64,000 nucleotides of DNA, taken from NCBI RefSeq assembly GCF_000182565.1, contig NW_015971541.1:186001-250000 (forward strand), written 5' to 3'. Source of the DNA: Spizellomyces punctatus DAOM BR117 (lineage: Eukaryota; Chytridiomycota; Chytridiomycetes; Spizellomycetales; Spizellomycetaceae). This document shows positions 10,931 to 21,042 of this stretch, piece by piece. Under the pieces are notes generated by a model. That model saw only the letters and a program-made list of their open reading frames with translations, made no database searches and was not told the origin of the DNA. Every line of letters starts with the position of its first letter. The stretch's first letter is position 1. A program made the position numbers and the translations under genes.

Positions 10931-11520
10931 TAGTCAAGACGGCATTTATGCAACCCGATGCCCAACATCATAACCGGCGACATCACTAGAGCGCGGATGT
11001 TAGCAGAAGTACAGATGGTTTCCCCCAAAGTTGTCGGATGGAGACAGAGATGGCACCCTCCGAACTCATTAAAGCGATGTCATGTATGACCTTGGATTTC
11101 TCTGAGTTGCTTTAAAATTCAATGTCGCCCATCCGGTGCATGCTGAAAGTTGCAATGAATGAATCATTCTGCGACCGTGTTCTGTTGGCCTGTATGTGCG
11201 CACCAAAAAACAGCAAATTGAGGTCCCGGCCGGGGAGTTATGTAAAGCCTTGTTGTGCCTCATCTTTATTGCATCCGGCATACACCATCACTGTTCAGGT
11301 CAATTTCCCCAAATCCCCGTTGCATACATTTCTGCGAATATGTATTAGTCTGCAAAAGGGAACGGCAGCGTTTGGCCACCGACATCTGAATGTGTACGCA
11401 AAGTGCTTTCGCACTCCCGATCCCCAGTCCAGCTCAGACTCAGTCACATTTGGGGAGTTGTCTTTGAACGTCAAGGCTCAGGACGAAAGAATCAAACCAG
11501 TCAAATCTGTTTTACATCGT
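10931..11520. other. No recognisable content
   Basis: A plus-strand frame open from 11122 runs into the transporter relic, but its first 130 codons carry no recognisable motif and probably are not coding. Nothing else was identified. Confidence 0.4.
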
Positions 11521-14500
11521 AATGCATTGTCTTCTGTTTTGCTCTCCTGGCTCCCTACGCTCTTGCTGGTTGGGTACAAGACACCTCTGGAAGAAGGGGT
11601 AGGTGACCGTGAAATCGACGCAGAGGGCGAGGAGAGGGCTGCCGTACAGTCGCTGAAGTTCAGTGCACATTGGATTACAGTACTTAACCCCACCGTCAAG
11701 TAGGATCTGCTATAACTGGAAGCCAACGATAGAGCAAAGAGGTAGGATTCCTACATCGCACCATTTTGGACACAGTATGAGGCTGCACAAAACAATCCCA
11801 ATCCCCGCCCGTCCCTGTTGTGCTCGTTGCTGCCACTCTTTGCTGGACAATTCGTACTGAACCCTATTGCAATTTCCATCGGCCTACCTCTTTTCATTCC
11901 TCGCGTCATCGACGTTCTGGAGGCAACAATCGCACTGATCATGTCCTCGCTGTCATTCTGTGCCTCCTTGCAAGTCTCGACGACGCTTCTTTCTGGACCT
12001 CATGCTATTTGGGATGACCAGCAGATCCAAGGCGGTCTTGGTCGGCGCATTGTACCAGAAAGCACTGCGCCTCCTTCCTTCATCCTGTCAATAATTCTCT
12101 CCCGGCAAAATCAACTCCCTGATCAATAGCGATACGCAGGGTCTTGTTTCGGCATTTACGGACATCAATAAAGTTGCAGCGTCCGCTGTTCAGGTCGCTC
12201 TGGCTCTCTACTTTTTCTCCCGCTTCCTCGGACTCGCAACTGCCATATCCGTCAGAGGTAACATCGTCATGTCGGCTTTACAGTTTGGGTCCGTTCCAAA
12301 ATGGCAGTTCACATCAAGGGCTACAATGGCCGGCCTGGATCAGTATTCGAAGCAATACGAGAATTTTTTTACGGCATCAGGCTTATCAAGTGTCAAGCAA
12401 TCGAAGATCATCCCGCAGAAATTATCATGAAATCCTGGCAGCAACAGTCAAAGTATCTTTCGGGCTTCAACTACAGAAAGAAAGTCATATCTGTCTGCAG
12501 AATGTTCTATCAAACGCTTTTTTCTCAACCATCTCGTTCATTGCTTTCGCGGGCTTGGGTGGAGAAAATGAATGCTACGAACGTTTTCACGGCCCTCGCC
12601 CTGGTTCTCCACCGTCGGTGAACATCCTGGACGATCCGATTGCCGCGCTGGATGCGCACCTGGGCAAACAAGTATTCGCCAAGACACTCCGCCAAGACCT
12701 GCGACATAAGACGGCTTTGCTCGTCACACATCAACTGCTGCCCCGTCGACTCACTCGTTGTTATGAAGGAAGGGCGTGTTGTGGAAATTTAAAAATGGAT
12801 CGCATGAAAACATTACCAATACGATGATGTTGAAGAAGATGGGGTTGCAGATGGGGCACGGGAAGAGGCGGAGACACTAGTGGCGAGAGAAAAATAATAT
12901 GAAATGGGAAAAGCAGTTGCCGAAGACCGTCCCGTACAAGCTGTGCAAGACAGCCTCGTCCATTCATATTTCAGAGCAGCCTTCCTTACATTGATTTTAC
13001 TCGTCAACCTCGCCCTTGCAGCAACCGGAATGGTTCTCTCCTCTTCCACGTCGTCGAATCGTTTTTCGTGATCCCCGGAGAAATACCTACACGTTGATTT
13101 GGTATCGATGCAACGGATGCCTTTGTGAACCTCCTCGCGATGGTGGTTTTCTTCTAGTTCACTTATAAAGCCACGATCCTCCTCTCTGCAAGCCGAAGTC
13201 AGGAATAGCTGGGACGCTCGATGCTCCCGATGATAGCTGCGTGCTGGCATGCGCTCAAAGTAGTTTGATATTCTCTGACGGCTGATATCACTTCTTCGCG
13301 GAATACCTTCCTCATCAGTCGAGCCTAAGAACTGTCTCTCATCGAACGTTGTGGAGCTAACTGTGAACTATTTCATTAATGTTAAGGACATTAAGAATTC
13401 CGCCTAGTAACAATTCAGACCTGTTCCAGCTCGCGCTCTGCCTGATTTTACTCCTTTGTTGAACAACCCCAGACGCTGCTCTGAATTGCCCGTTTTCATC
13501 TACACAGTACGGCCTTAGTAACACAGTAGTCATGGCTGTCCTCCTCTTTCGCGCTGCCATTTCGCGACACTGTGGGATGTTATGGCTTGCAACCGGTCGG
13601 CTGGTTTTGAACCGCATGACCTTGAATGTACGAGCAATCGAGATGAGTATGGTGCAAATCCTGTTCAAGTCTCATTGACCTTCTTGGAGGTGGTGATAAG
13701 CATAGAGCTGTTGTGCAAATCGCCGTGTTAGTTGTCGTGGAGATTTGGGTACTTTCTATTCTTCCAGAGCTCATATCGTGGAGCTCAAACGTCTATCAAT
13801 CATCATGCAGTCTCCTATTACCGCACATCTCGCGGAAACACTCGGCGGTATAATACCATTAACGCCTACCGTGCATAAAATAACATCGTTCGCGTTCAAC
13901 AAGAAAGAGATCTCGACAACAGTGCCCACTTATTTCTCTCCAGCGCTCAGTTTTGGTGTGGACTACGATCGGATCTGCTGGCATCTACTGTGACTCTTTT
14001 GCTCATCATAATCGCTGCTGTTGTGGGCCTCCAGCATCTTCCATTGAATCATCCCTCTCCGCATCTATTCCGTTGAGCAGAGCGACCATTTATGCTTCGC
14101 TCTGGCTGAGCAATTCCGAAGCGTCTTTCAAGGTCGTGGAAACATCTCGACTACTACGCTCATGAACTACCGCAAGGATCACCGCATCAATTACCCAGTG
14201 ACCCAACCGACTCGTCTTGGCCTTCAAACGGCGCCATCGACTTTCAAGAGTACAAACACGAGACGCATCTCGACCATATCATATCGTCGTAAAGACATAA
14301 CGTTAATCCGTCAAACCTAGCGAGAAGATTCGAATCGTTGGACGAACGGGGTAGTGGGAAGTCAACGCTCGACATAGCTTTAATTCGTATGGTCGAACTT
14401 CCGGTAATACAATAACCATCGACGGTCGTGATACCGCGGGATTGGGCCCGTGAACCTTGCCCTCGAAATTGCTGATGATTTCTCAGGAACCTGGTTCGTT

Positions 14501-14830
14501 TGCTGGTACTTCAGATCTAATCTCGAACGCCATCAGTTCCAAGGACATCCGAACGCGGGCCATATACCGACGGTCAGATTTGGACAGCTATCAAGCCTCA
14601 ACACCTACATCCCCACCCTGTCCTCCAAGCTTGATTCACTCGTCACCGCCAACAGGTTAAGCGTCTCCCTCACGCACCTCCAGCTCCCATGTCTCTCTAA
14701 AGGTATCACATCCCGTCCTAAAATCCTGATCATGGATGAAGCCACCGCATCCGTCGACGTTGGATTTGTTGGACCATTCAAATGGTTGAAAAGCAGTGGC
14801 TCAGCTTTTGGTTGTAAGAGACTGATGCGG
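11521..14830 (+). pseudogene. Decayed ABCC (MRP-type) multidrug ABC transporter
   Basis: Order of ABCC landmarks is preserved across shifting frames. LLSWLPTLLLVGYKTPLE and EERAAVQSLKFSAHW (11521-11690) match the lasso entry into TMD1. Then hydrophobic TMD1 pieces (FIPRVIDVLEATIALI); KAVLVGALYQKALRL (about 12030); GKINSLINSDTQGL and LALYFFSRFLGLA (12110-12260); FFYGIRLIKCQAIED (about 12370). NBD1 keeps only ILDDPIAALDAH...LLVTHQL (12625-12740). TMD2 relics follow (LLASTVTLLLIIIAAVVG, about 13980) and the linker SWPSNGAIDFQEYK (14216). NBD2 keeps a Walker A split by one extra base (14345-14385), QEP-SFAG (14490) and KILIMDEATASVDV (14720-14760). NBD1 lacks Walker A and the signature. About 3.3 kb of wreckage of a roughly 4.5-kb gene. 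Confidence 0.8.
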
Positions 14831-15442
14831 CAGGTGCCGCGAGCATAAAGGATATTGCTGAAAAGCATTTCAAGGTGGGATACCAAATGACGATGGAGGA
14901 CATTTGCATGATTGGCCCCTCATTTTTATAGCAGTACAAGGGCAAGAAGTTTACTAAAGCACTCAAAAACTTATTCAGAACTTGGACATGCATTCCAAAC
15001 CCAAATGGATATGAATTAGGGCCCAAAAATCTCACAAGGGAGTAAGAGTTGACTCCAGCCAGAGTGAATGTTTGGGCAAAATAACCCTTTCCCAAGCATA
15101 CGTTGTTCGCAATGGGACAATTGACTTTATTCGTAAATCACGACACATGGCATCCCTTTGCTTCTACTTTGCGATGCTTCAACGTCCGTACCTTTTTGGT
15201 TGCTGTATCTCCCGCTGAAAACCTCTTCACCAAAATCCTTATGCTCTTCTTCTTCCATTCACCTGCTATGAAACTGATCTTCAACTGTGAGTCTGTCGAC
15301 TCATTGTGCGTAAATAAAAGAGCCGATGTGGCTGTGAAGTTCATGGGGGATGACAAATCCATCAAGATCAGCAATGGTTGGACATCGATTGTCAAAGCTC
15401 ACCATCTACCTTCTTGTCGCCTCCTACCATTGCCCGTTCAAC
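14831..15442. other. Intergenic
   Basis: No supportable gene between the transporter relic and the hydrolase. A frame open on the plus strand from 15350 leads into the hydrolase, but its first in-frame ATGs lack good context, so the region is taken as leader and promoter. Confidence 0.5.
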
Positions 15443-16759
15443 ATGCCCTCAATACCACATACAACCCGCATACTGAAGGCAGCTGACCCTTCCGTTCGCC
15501 TGTCACTGAACATCTACCGTTCCCCTCGCCCCGCACCCCATCCCAAAATTGCTGTAGTCTGTGCACACGCCAATTCAATTTGCAAAGAAGGCTGGGAGCC
15601 TGTGATCTCCCGTCTTTTCTCTTCTCGTATTGGAGAAAACATTAGCGTGGTATATGCATGGGATGCACGTAACCACGGGGATTCAGCAGTATTAAATAGA
15701 GACATTGCATCACTATCCAAATTACACCACTTCGATTGGTGGACGGGGGCAAAGGACGCACTACGTATCCTAGAGTTCATCAGATCCGATTTGAAGGATG
15801 ATACGATACTCGTTGGGCTGGGACATTCGTTTGGAGGCACTGTGCTGTCCATGACGGAGCTTATGCGACCTGGCACATTCAAAGCACTTGTCTTGGCTGA
15901 GCCTATGATTTTCACGCCCGAGTTTTTTATAAGAGGATATGGGTCAAGCGATCCGTATGCACCTACTCTGGAGAATGATATCTTTACCAGAGGGGCAATG
16001 AGGAGAAAGGCGGTCTTTTCGAGTCGAGAAGCGGCCGCCAAGAATTTGGCCTCAAAGTCCTTCTTTCAGAGTTGGACCGAAGAGGCTTTGGATACGTATC
16101 TGGTATTTAGTCGTTTTTGTATCTTCATAACATACAACAGCAAGCTAATAGTAGAGCAGACGTACGGCTTCTACCAAACAGATGCTGGATATGAGCTCAA
16201 ATGCACACCTACAATGGAAGCGGTCAGTTCGCCGATGTCCTATCGAAGCCTTCATAAAGCTAATTCCCTCCTAGTCCGTTTTCATGGGCTGCGGTTCGAC
16301 TTTAAGTGCATATTCTCGTCTCCATGAACTCACTCCTCCATCTCTTTTCTTGACTGGGGCTAAGTCTGAATTTGCTCAAGGCATTTATATTGCGAAGGAA
16401 GGTGATAACCTGTACGTAAACGTTTTTCGCGTTCCGTCATGGATTTTAGGTTGACTGCTGATTAACAGGATAAAGGATCAACATTTGGCATCACTCTGCC
16501 GAGATGCAGAGCATGACTATGTGCCGGATGCCGGGCATGTAAGTGTACCGGTTCTTTTGGATATTTTTTCATCTGGAATTCATCATCTTTGGCTTTTAGA
16601 TGCTAACTCTGGAGAATCCGGATGGATATGGTGAGTCTTGAAATCCGACCCTTTGACATTCTTCGTGCGATCTGACATTTTGCCTTAGTCGAAAAGTGCG
16701 TCCAGTTCATCCGCGCGAAAATCTTGACCAAAGATGTGGGAATTCAGAGCAGGTTGTAG
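15443..16759 (+). CDS. Alpha/beta hydrolase with C-terminal peroxisomal signal SRL (Lpx1-like)
   Basis: Exons 15443-16102, 16160-16222, 16275-16411, 16469-16538, 16600-16630 and 16689-16759 total exactly 344 codons (343 residues). The alpha/beta-hydrolase triad is visible: nucleophile Ser in GHSFGG, an acidic residue around the LFLTGAKSEF strand, and His in VPDAGHML. The segment WDARNHGDSA...HFDWWTGAKDALRI closely parallels yeast Lpx1 (QVNHGDSA...NFNWIDGARDVLKI), a peroxisomal lipase, as does EPMIFTP. The last residues are SRL, a canonical PTS1 (S-K/R-L). Predicted role: lipase or acylesterase in the peroxisome. Substrate unknown; members of this group also occur as 'toxin biosynthesis-like' hydrolases. 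It converges with the SCP2 gene. Confidence 0.85.
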
Positions 16760-16924
16760 ATTGTCAGGAATGTAGATTCCTAGATGGATATGGATTACTC
16801 GAACGCTTAGAACAAATGTATCACATTTACTCAAATTATAAATGTCGCAAACGTTGGCGAAGAAATGTATTTGGTAGTCTCTTCATCTTCCTTTTCGTCT
16901 CCCAACATACAAGTATTTCAACAT

Positions 16925-17506
16925 TTATAAATTGGCACGGACGCGCTTGCCCGAAACCTTTTTTCCGGTCACTCTCTCCAAATACTTCATGGCTTTCTCA
17001 GGCCCACCTGCCTTGGAAAACACATCCTCCAATTGTTGTGCGAGTAGCAAATCGCCAACGATACGCACGCGTTGCGAAGTGTATGCTTTCAGAGCAGGCA
17101 GTCCCCCGGTGATAAAGTTGAGAATATCTGCGTCCTCAATCTCAACTAAAATTACTGGGAGGGGGGTTTTGGAGGGCGCTGGAAGGGTGGGGCGGGTTTG
17201 CGAGATCACCGGCTTGGTGTTTATGCCTTTGAAGAGGAGAAACCTGTCGAACAGAATGTTTTGATATGAATATTCAGCCTACGGTTATTCTGCTACTCAA
17301 CAAAAAGAACGGAGGGAAACAGACCATTCATCCTTCTTCACTCCCTTTTGTAAAACCGTGACAATAAACAATCCCTTCAAATTCTTTGCCAATGTCGGAT
17401 CAGCTTCCAGCTCGCGTTGGAGCTCCGGAAAAAGGATGGACGCATTGGTGGGTTTGGCGGACTTTGGGGGAAGATATTCTGCGAGTTTGTCTTTCAGGTC
17501 GCTCAT
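16925..17506 (-). CDS. SCP2 sterol-carrier domain protein, C-terminus RANL
   Basis: Two exons (17506-17325, 17243-16925) encode 166 residues. ATG at 17506 (MSDLKDKLAEYL) is chosen because the upstream part of the open frame is low-complexity and unlike the family. The domain shows NLKGLFIVTVLQKG, W-F-LLFKGI, VILVEIEDADILNFITGGLPALKAY and IVGDLLLAQQLEDVF, the SCP2 strand/helix pattern including the hydrophobic substrate-tunnel end. The final RANL resembles KANL, the divergent but functional PTS1 of mammalian catalase, so peroxisomal import is plausible. Such proteins bind fatty acyl-CoA or sterols and work with peroxisomal beta-oxidation. Its stop lies 165 bp from that of the SRL-ending hydrolase, tail to tail. 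Confidence 0.85.
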
Positions 17507-18046
17507 TTCCGTCGTTGTTCTAGTGTTTTGATGGGGACGATGAAGGTCAAGAGGCTGACCAGGTGAGTCCTCAAGGAAGGGCTTGTGTAATCCTCCCTTG
17601 GATGACTGTGCCAAGCTTGATGTAGAGCTGATCTACTTCTATTTGGCGAATCTGGAATAGAGCGCATGTTTTCGACGGCGGCGGTGGGGATGGCGATGGC
17701 GGTTCAAAAGCCGCTATACGGTGTTGAACGTTGTCGCTCATCATCTTGTCTTGATTGGTAAATGTGTTTAAAGACCAGCCAGAGCAATATGCAATTTACA
17801 AGAATTAAGTTTTGAAGTTGTTTAATCACATAATCAAATGCATTCCAATGCTTTTGGAATGAAATGTGTCCGCAGTTGATTGGATGATTTTGGACTGGTC
17901 TCCCTTGCCGTGTTGAGGAACCGCCTAGAAATTTGCAGATCCCCGGTTTCCATTGCCTTGTTTCTACTGGAGTCTCCTAGTGCCTCACCGTCCACCGTAA
18001 ATAATTGCTAGAGAGTGTGTTCCCCTTCGCTCCTGAAAAGGCCGCC
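17507..18046. other. Divergent intergenic promoter region
   Basis: About 540 bp between the SCP2 start (minus strand) and the DnaJC3 start (plus strand), so probably both promoters. AT-rich in the middle (17760-17850). No specific element identified. Confidence 0.5.
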
Positions 18047-19708
18047 ATGCGGAACCCAACCCTTTATCTCGTCTCCCTCATATTCACACTCCTCGTTTGG
18101 TTCACCAATGCGGAACACTCGAAAACCGCTCAGGGGCATTTGGACGACGCAAAGGCCCACATGTCGGCGGGCCGATACAATGAGGCGTTGGACAGCTTTG
18201 ATGCAGCCATAACTCAAGACCCTGACAATTATCTGACGTATTTTCGACGGGCAGCAGTGTTTTTGACCTTGGGAAGAGCGGGAACGGCTCTGCGCGACTT
18301 CACAAAAGTATTGCAAATGAAGCCGGACCATCATCCTGCCCTCCTGCAAAGAAGCAAACTGCACATTAGGCAGGGTGCTTTGGAGGATGCTCTAATAGAT
18401 TTGGACAAGTACCATACTATCAGCCCGGAAGATGCTGAAGTCGCCCAACTTCAGGCTGACATCCACCACGCACAGTCCAACATTAAGGACGCAGAAGCGG
18501 CGATTAAAGCGGCACAATGGGACACAGCCATTTCGCACCTTACCGAAGCCCTCATGATAGTTTCACATACTACCGACCTCCGGCTAAAGCGTGCCGAGTG
18601 TTTTCTGAAGACGGGAGACAAGGAGATGGCTATTGCGGATTTGACGCGTGTGACGAAATTAGATCCTGATAATACGGATACATATGTCCGATTATCTTCT
18701 CTGCACCTTTCGTTGGGTGAAATCGAGGCTGCTCTGACCAATGTCAAGGACTGCTTACGACTCGACCCTGACCATAAGTCCTGCAAAAGAACGTTTAGAG
18801 AGATCAAGAAGTTGGATAAAGCCCTTAAGAGCGCCCAAGATGCTGTAGCAAATGGCGCTTGGAAGAGTGTGGTTACAAAACTGACAAGTGGGGATGCAAA
18901 ATCTTCAGTCGTTGGTCAAGTCGAGAAACTGGGGGCGAGCGCCAAGAAGCGTGTATACAATATGATGTGTAAATCCTATGCGGAAATGAAGGACGGCAAG
19001 AATTCATTGACCTGGTGTTCAAAGGTTTTGGATGTCGACGGCGATGATGTCGATGCTTTGATATACAGAGCGGAGGCAAAGATTTTGTTGGAAGACTATG
19101 AAGATGGTGGGTTGAATATCTTTCTGTACCTCCAATGTTCGTATGATTTTCCGTCTCCCGCTCACCAATGCTTGTACTCGTCTAGCAATGCGAGACTATC
19201 AAAAAGCCTCCCAAATTTCCCCGCATGATCCTCGTATTCAATCTGGCTTCACTAAAGCCCAAAAGCTCCACAAACAAAGCACATCAAAAGACTATTATAA
19301 AGTCCTCGGTATACCCCGCTCAGCCACGAAAAAAGAAATCAAAAAGGCGTATCGTAAAATGGCGCAGGAGTGGCATCCGGACAAGTATTCTGGTGATCTG
19401 CCAAAGGACAAGGTCGAAAAGCGGATGAGTGAGATCAATGAGGCATATGAGGTGCTGAGTGATGATGAATTGAGGAAACGGTTCGATATGGGTGATGATC
19501 CAAATGTGAGTTCAATTTGAAGTGTTTCTGGTGATGCGCGTGGTCACAACTGACTAATCGCTTCTTTTGCTCATAGGACCCGGGATCTCACGGCGGAGGC
19601 AATCCCTTCCCCGGGGGGCACCCCTTCTTCCAGCAAGGAGGGTTTCCATTCGGATTCCAACAAGGCGGCCAAGGATCGGGATTCCAATTTAAGTTCCATT
19701 TTACGTAG
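18047..19708 (+). CDS. DnaJC3/p58IPK-like ER co-chaperone: signal peptide, TPR repeats, J domain
   Basis: Exons 18047-19106, 19186-19505 and 19577-19708 give 503 residues. The start sits in GCCGCCATGC, a strong Kozak-like context. Residues 1-24 form a signal peptide ([18 protein letters not shown]). About nine TPR units follow, with the usual G-x-Y-x-x-A-L-x-x-F and A-x-x-x-x-x-P pattern. The J domain has [27 protein letters not shown] (HPD motif) and the final helix [17 protein letters not shown] Gly/Phe-rich tail ends the protein. DnaJC3 stimulates the ER Hsp70 BiP and presents misfolded substrates. No KDEL-type retrieval signal is present (ends FKFHFT), as in animal p58IPK. Confidence 0.92.
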
Positions 19709-19841
19709 AATTTACAAGAATTTAGATGGTTTTGACGCATTTTTGATACATGTTCTGTGGAACTAACGTCTGCTGTAAATATTAATGATCCTCTTGCGTT
19801 TGTCTGTTTGATTGCCGTGGGACACATGACATAGTACAGGA

Positions 19842-20910
19842 TCAACCTTTGAGTTCAAGTGCCATGCGGGCATCCCTCTCCACACTCCTAATAATCTCTC
19901 TGCTCTCAAAGTCGGCTGCACGAATTGGTTCTGGCACGCGATATTTGCAGCACCATGCGACGAGGTTCACGGCCGTTGTCAGCGATATCATGTGTCCGGG
20001 TGATACGAAAATAGGGTTGATGGATTCTTGCGAGGATCTGAGTGCCTACTCCAAACGTCAATAATAAGTGACAATCCACAAAGCCATGCGTGATTACATA
20101 CAGCACCAAAGACGTATCCAGAACTTCCAATGATCCTCAGCCACTTCCCGGCACCATCTAACCTTTTACGTGCAATATCCTTCATGTCGCATAACAAGAG
20201 TCCTTCAGATTCGATTTGGAGAAAGTTTTTCGCAATGCCAATCGACGGGACGCCTAGCTCGGCTGAAGATCAATCATCCATCCACACGATATTTTGACGA
20301 ATGAGAGTTTGGAGAACGAACCGGCCAAAACCCCAACATGACAAGCTAGACCAAATTGTCTTGGATGCAGAGTTCCATTGCCATCCACAAATACCACCTG
20401 CGGATACCATTCTTCATGTTCTTGCTTCAATTCTTCCAAGAGTGACAGCAAAATGGGTGATTCGCGGAAAGCTAGGAAGCCTGGTATATAGGGCTCGGTT
20501 AAGGTCACTGGATGGAGAAGTAGCAGTGAGGTTCATGTGGAGCGGTATATTAACAGTAGGTGACCATACCCTTGCGACACTTTGTGTACACTTTCACCAG
20601 GCCGGGCACCTGAAACACGACCACACATGCTACCGCTTCATTTGTCCCTTCAAAAAACGAGACGTCCAATCCAGCAATATAATTTAGCCCTTGAAATGAA
20701 GAGTCATGTGGGTCTGCACCCCGTCCGACTAGTGGGCAAGTTTCGACATCCGACGAGCACGCAGAAACGGCAGGGACGGAAAATGAGCAGGAATCGGTCG
20801 GGATCCGGCGTTTTTTAAGAGTTTCTTGGAGGCTACAGAACTGTGTTCAAGCCTGTTGACGCTGCAAATAGAAGCCAACAATGTGCTCACCGTTCCCATT
20901 CCTCAGACAT
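19842..20910 (-). CDS. Endonuclease V homologue
   Basis: Inosine-specific endonuclease (deoxyinosine in DNA in bacteria, inosine in RNA in animals). Exon pieces show, in order, YIAGLDVSFFEG (first catalytic Asp), VTLTEPYIPGFLAFRE (PYIP wedge and catalytic Glu), VVFVDGNGTLHPRQFGLACH (second Asp), LGVPSIGIAKNF, and the C-terminal AALRSSQESINPIFVSPGHMISL with IPEPIRAAD-type VPEPIRAADFESRE. All catalytic residues are present. The stop at 19844-19842 is clear. The N-terminal exon is less certain: ATG at 20910 (MSEEWER) fits the W-x-x-EQ-x-x-L start of the family, but the splice joining it to the GLNYIAG exon was not resolved. It is head to head with polymerase iota. Confidence 0.85.
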
Positions 20911-21042
20911 GCCTTCAGATGAATGTTCAACTGAGCACCGCGAAGGATGAGTAAGGTTGTCACGTGGAACATTTCACCATTTTGGGTTAGATGGGTTATC
21001 TCAACCTTCGAGCGTATTTCGTCTCGTCTTCCCCGCTTGCAA
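20911..21042. promoter_or_regulatory. Compact bidirectional promoter between endonuclease V and polymerase iota
   Basis: Only about 130 bp separate the two divergent start codons (20910 and 21043). It must therefore hold both promoters unless the endonuclease V start is wrong. No TATA box is obvious. Confidence 0.45.

Noticed and set aside
11122-11703. 193-codon plus-strand frame as an intact gene
   Set aside because: Only its last 60 codons match anything (ABCC TMD1 entry), and the match continues in other frames beyond the stop, so it is part of the transporter pseudogene.
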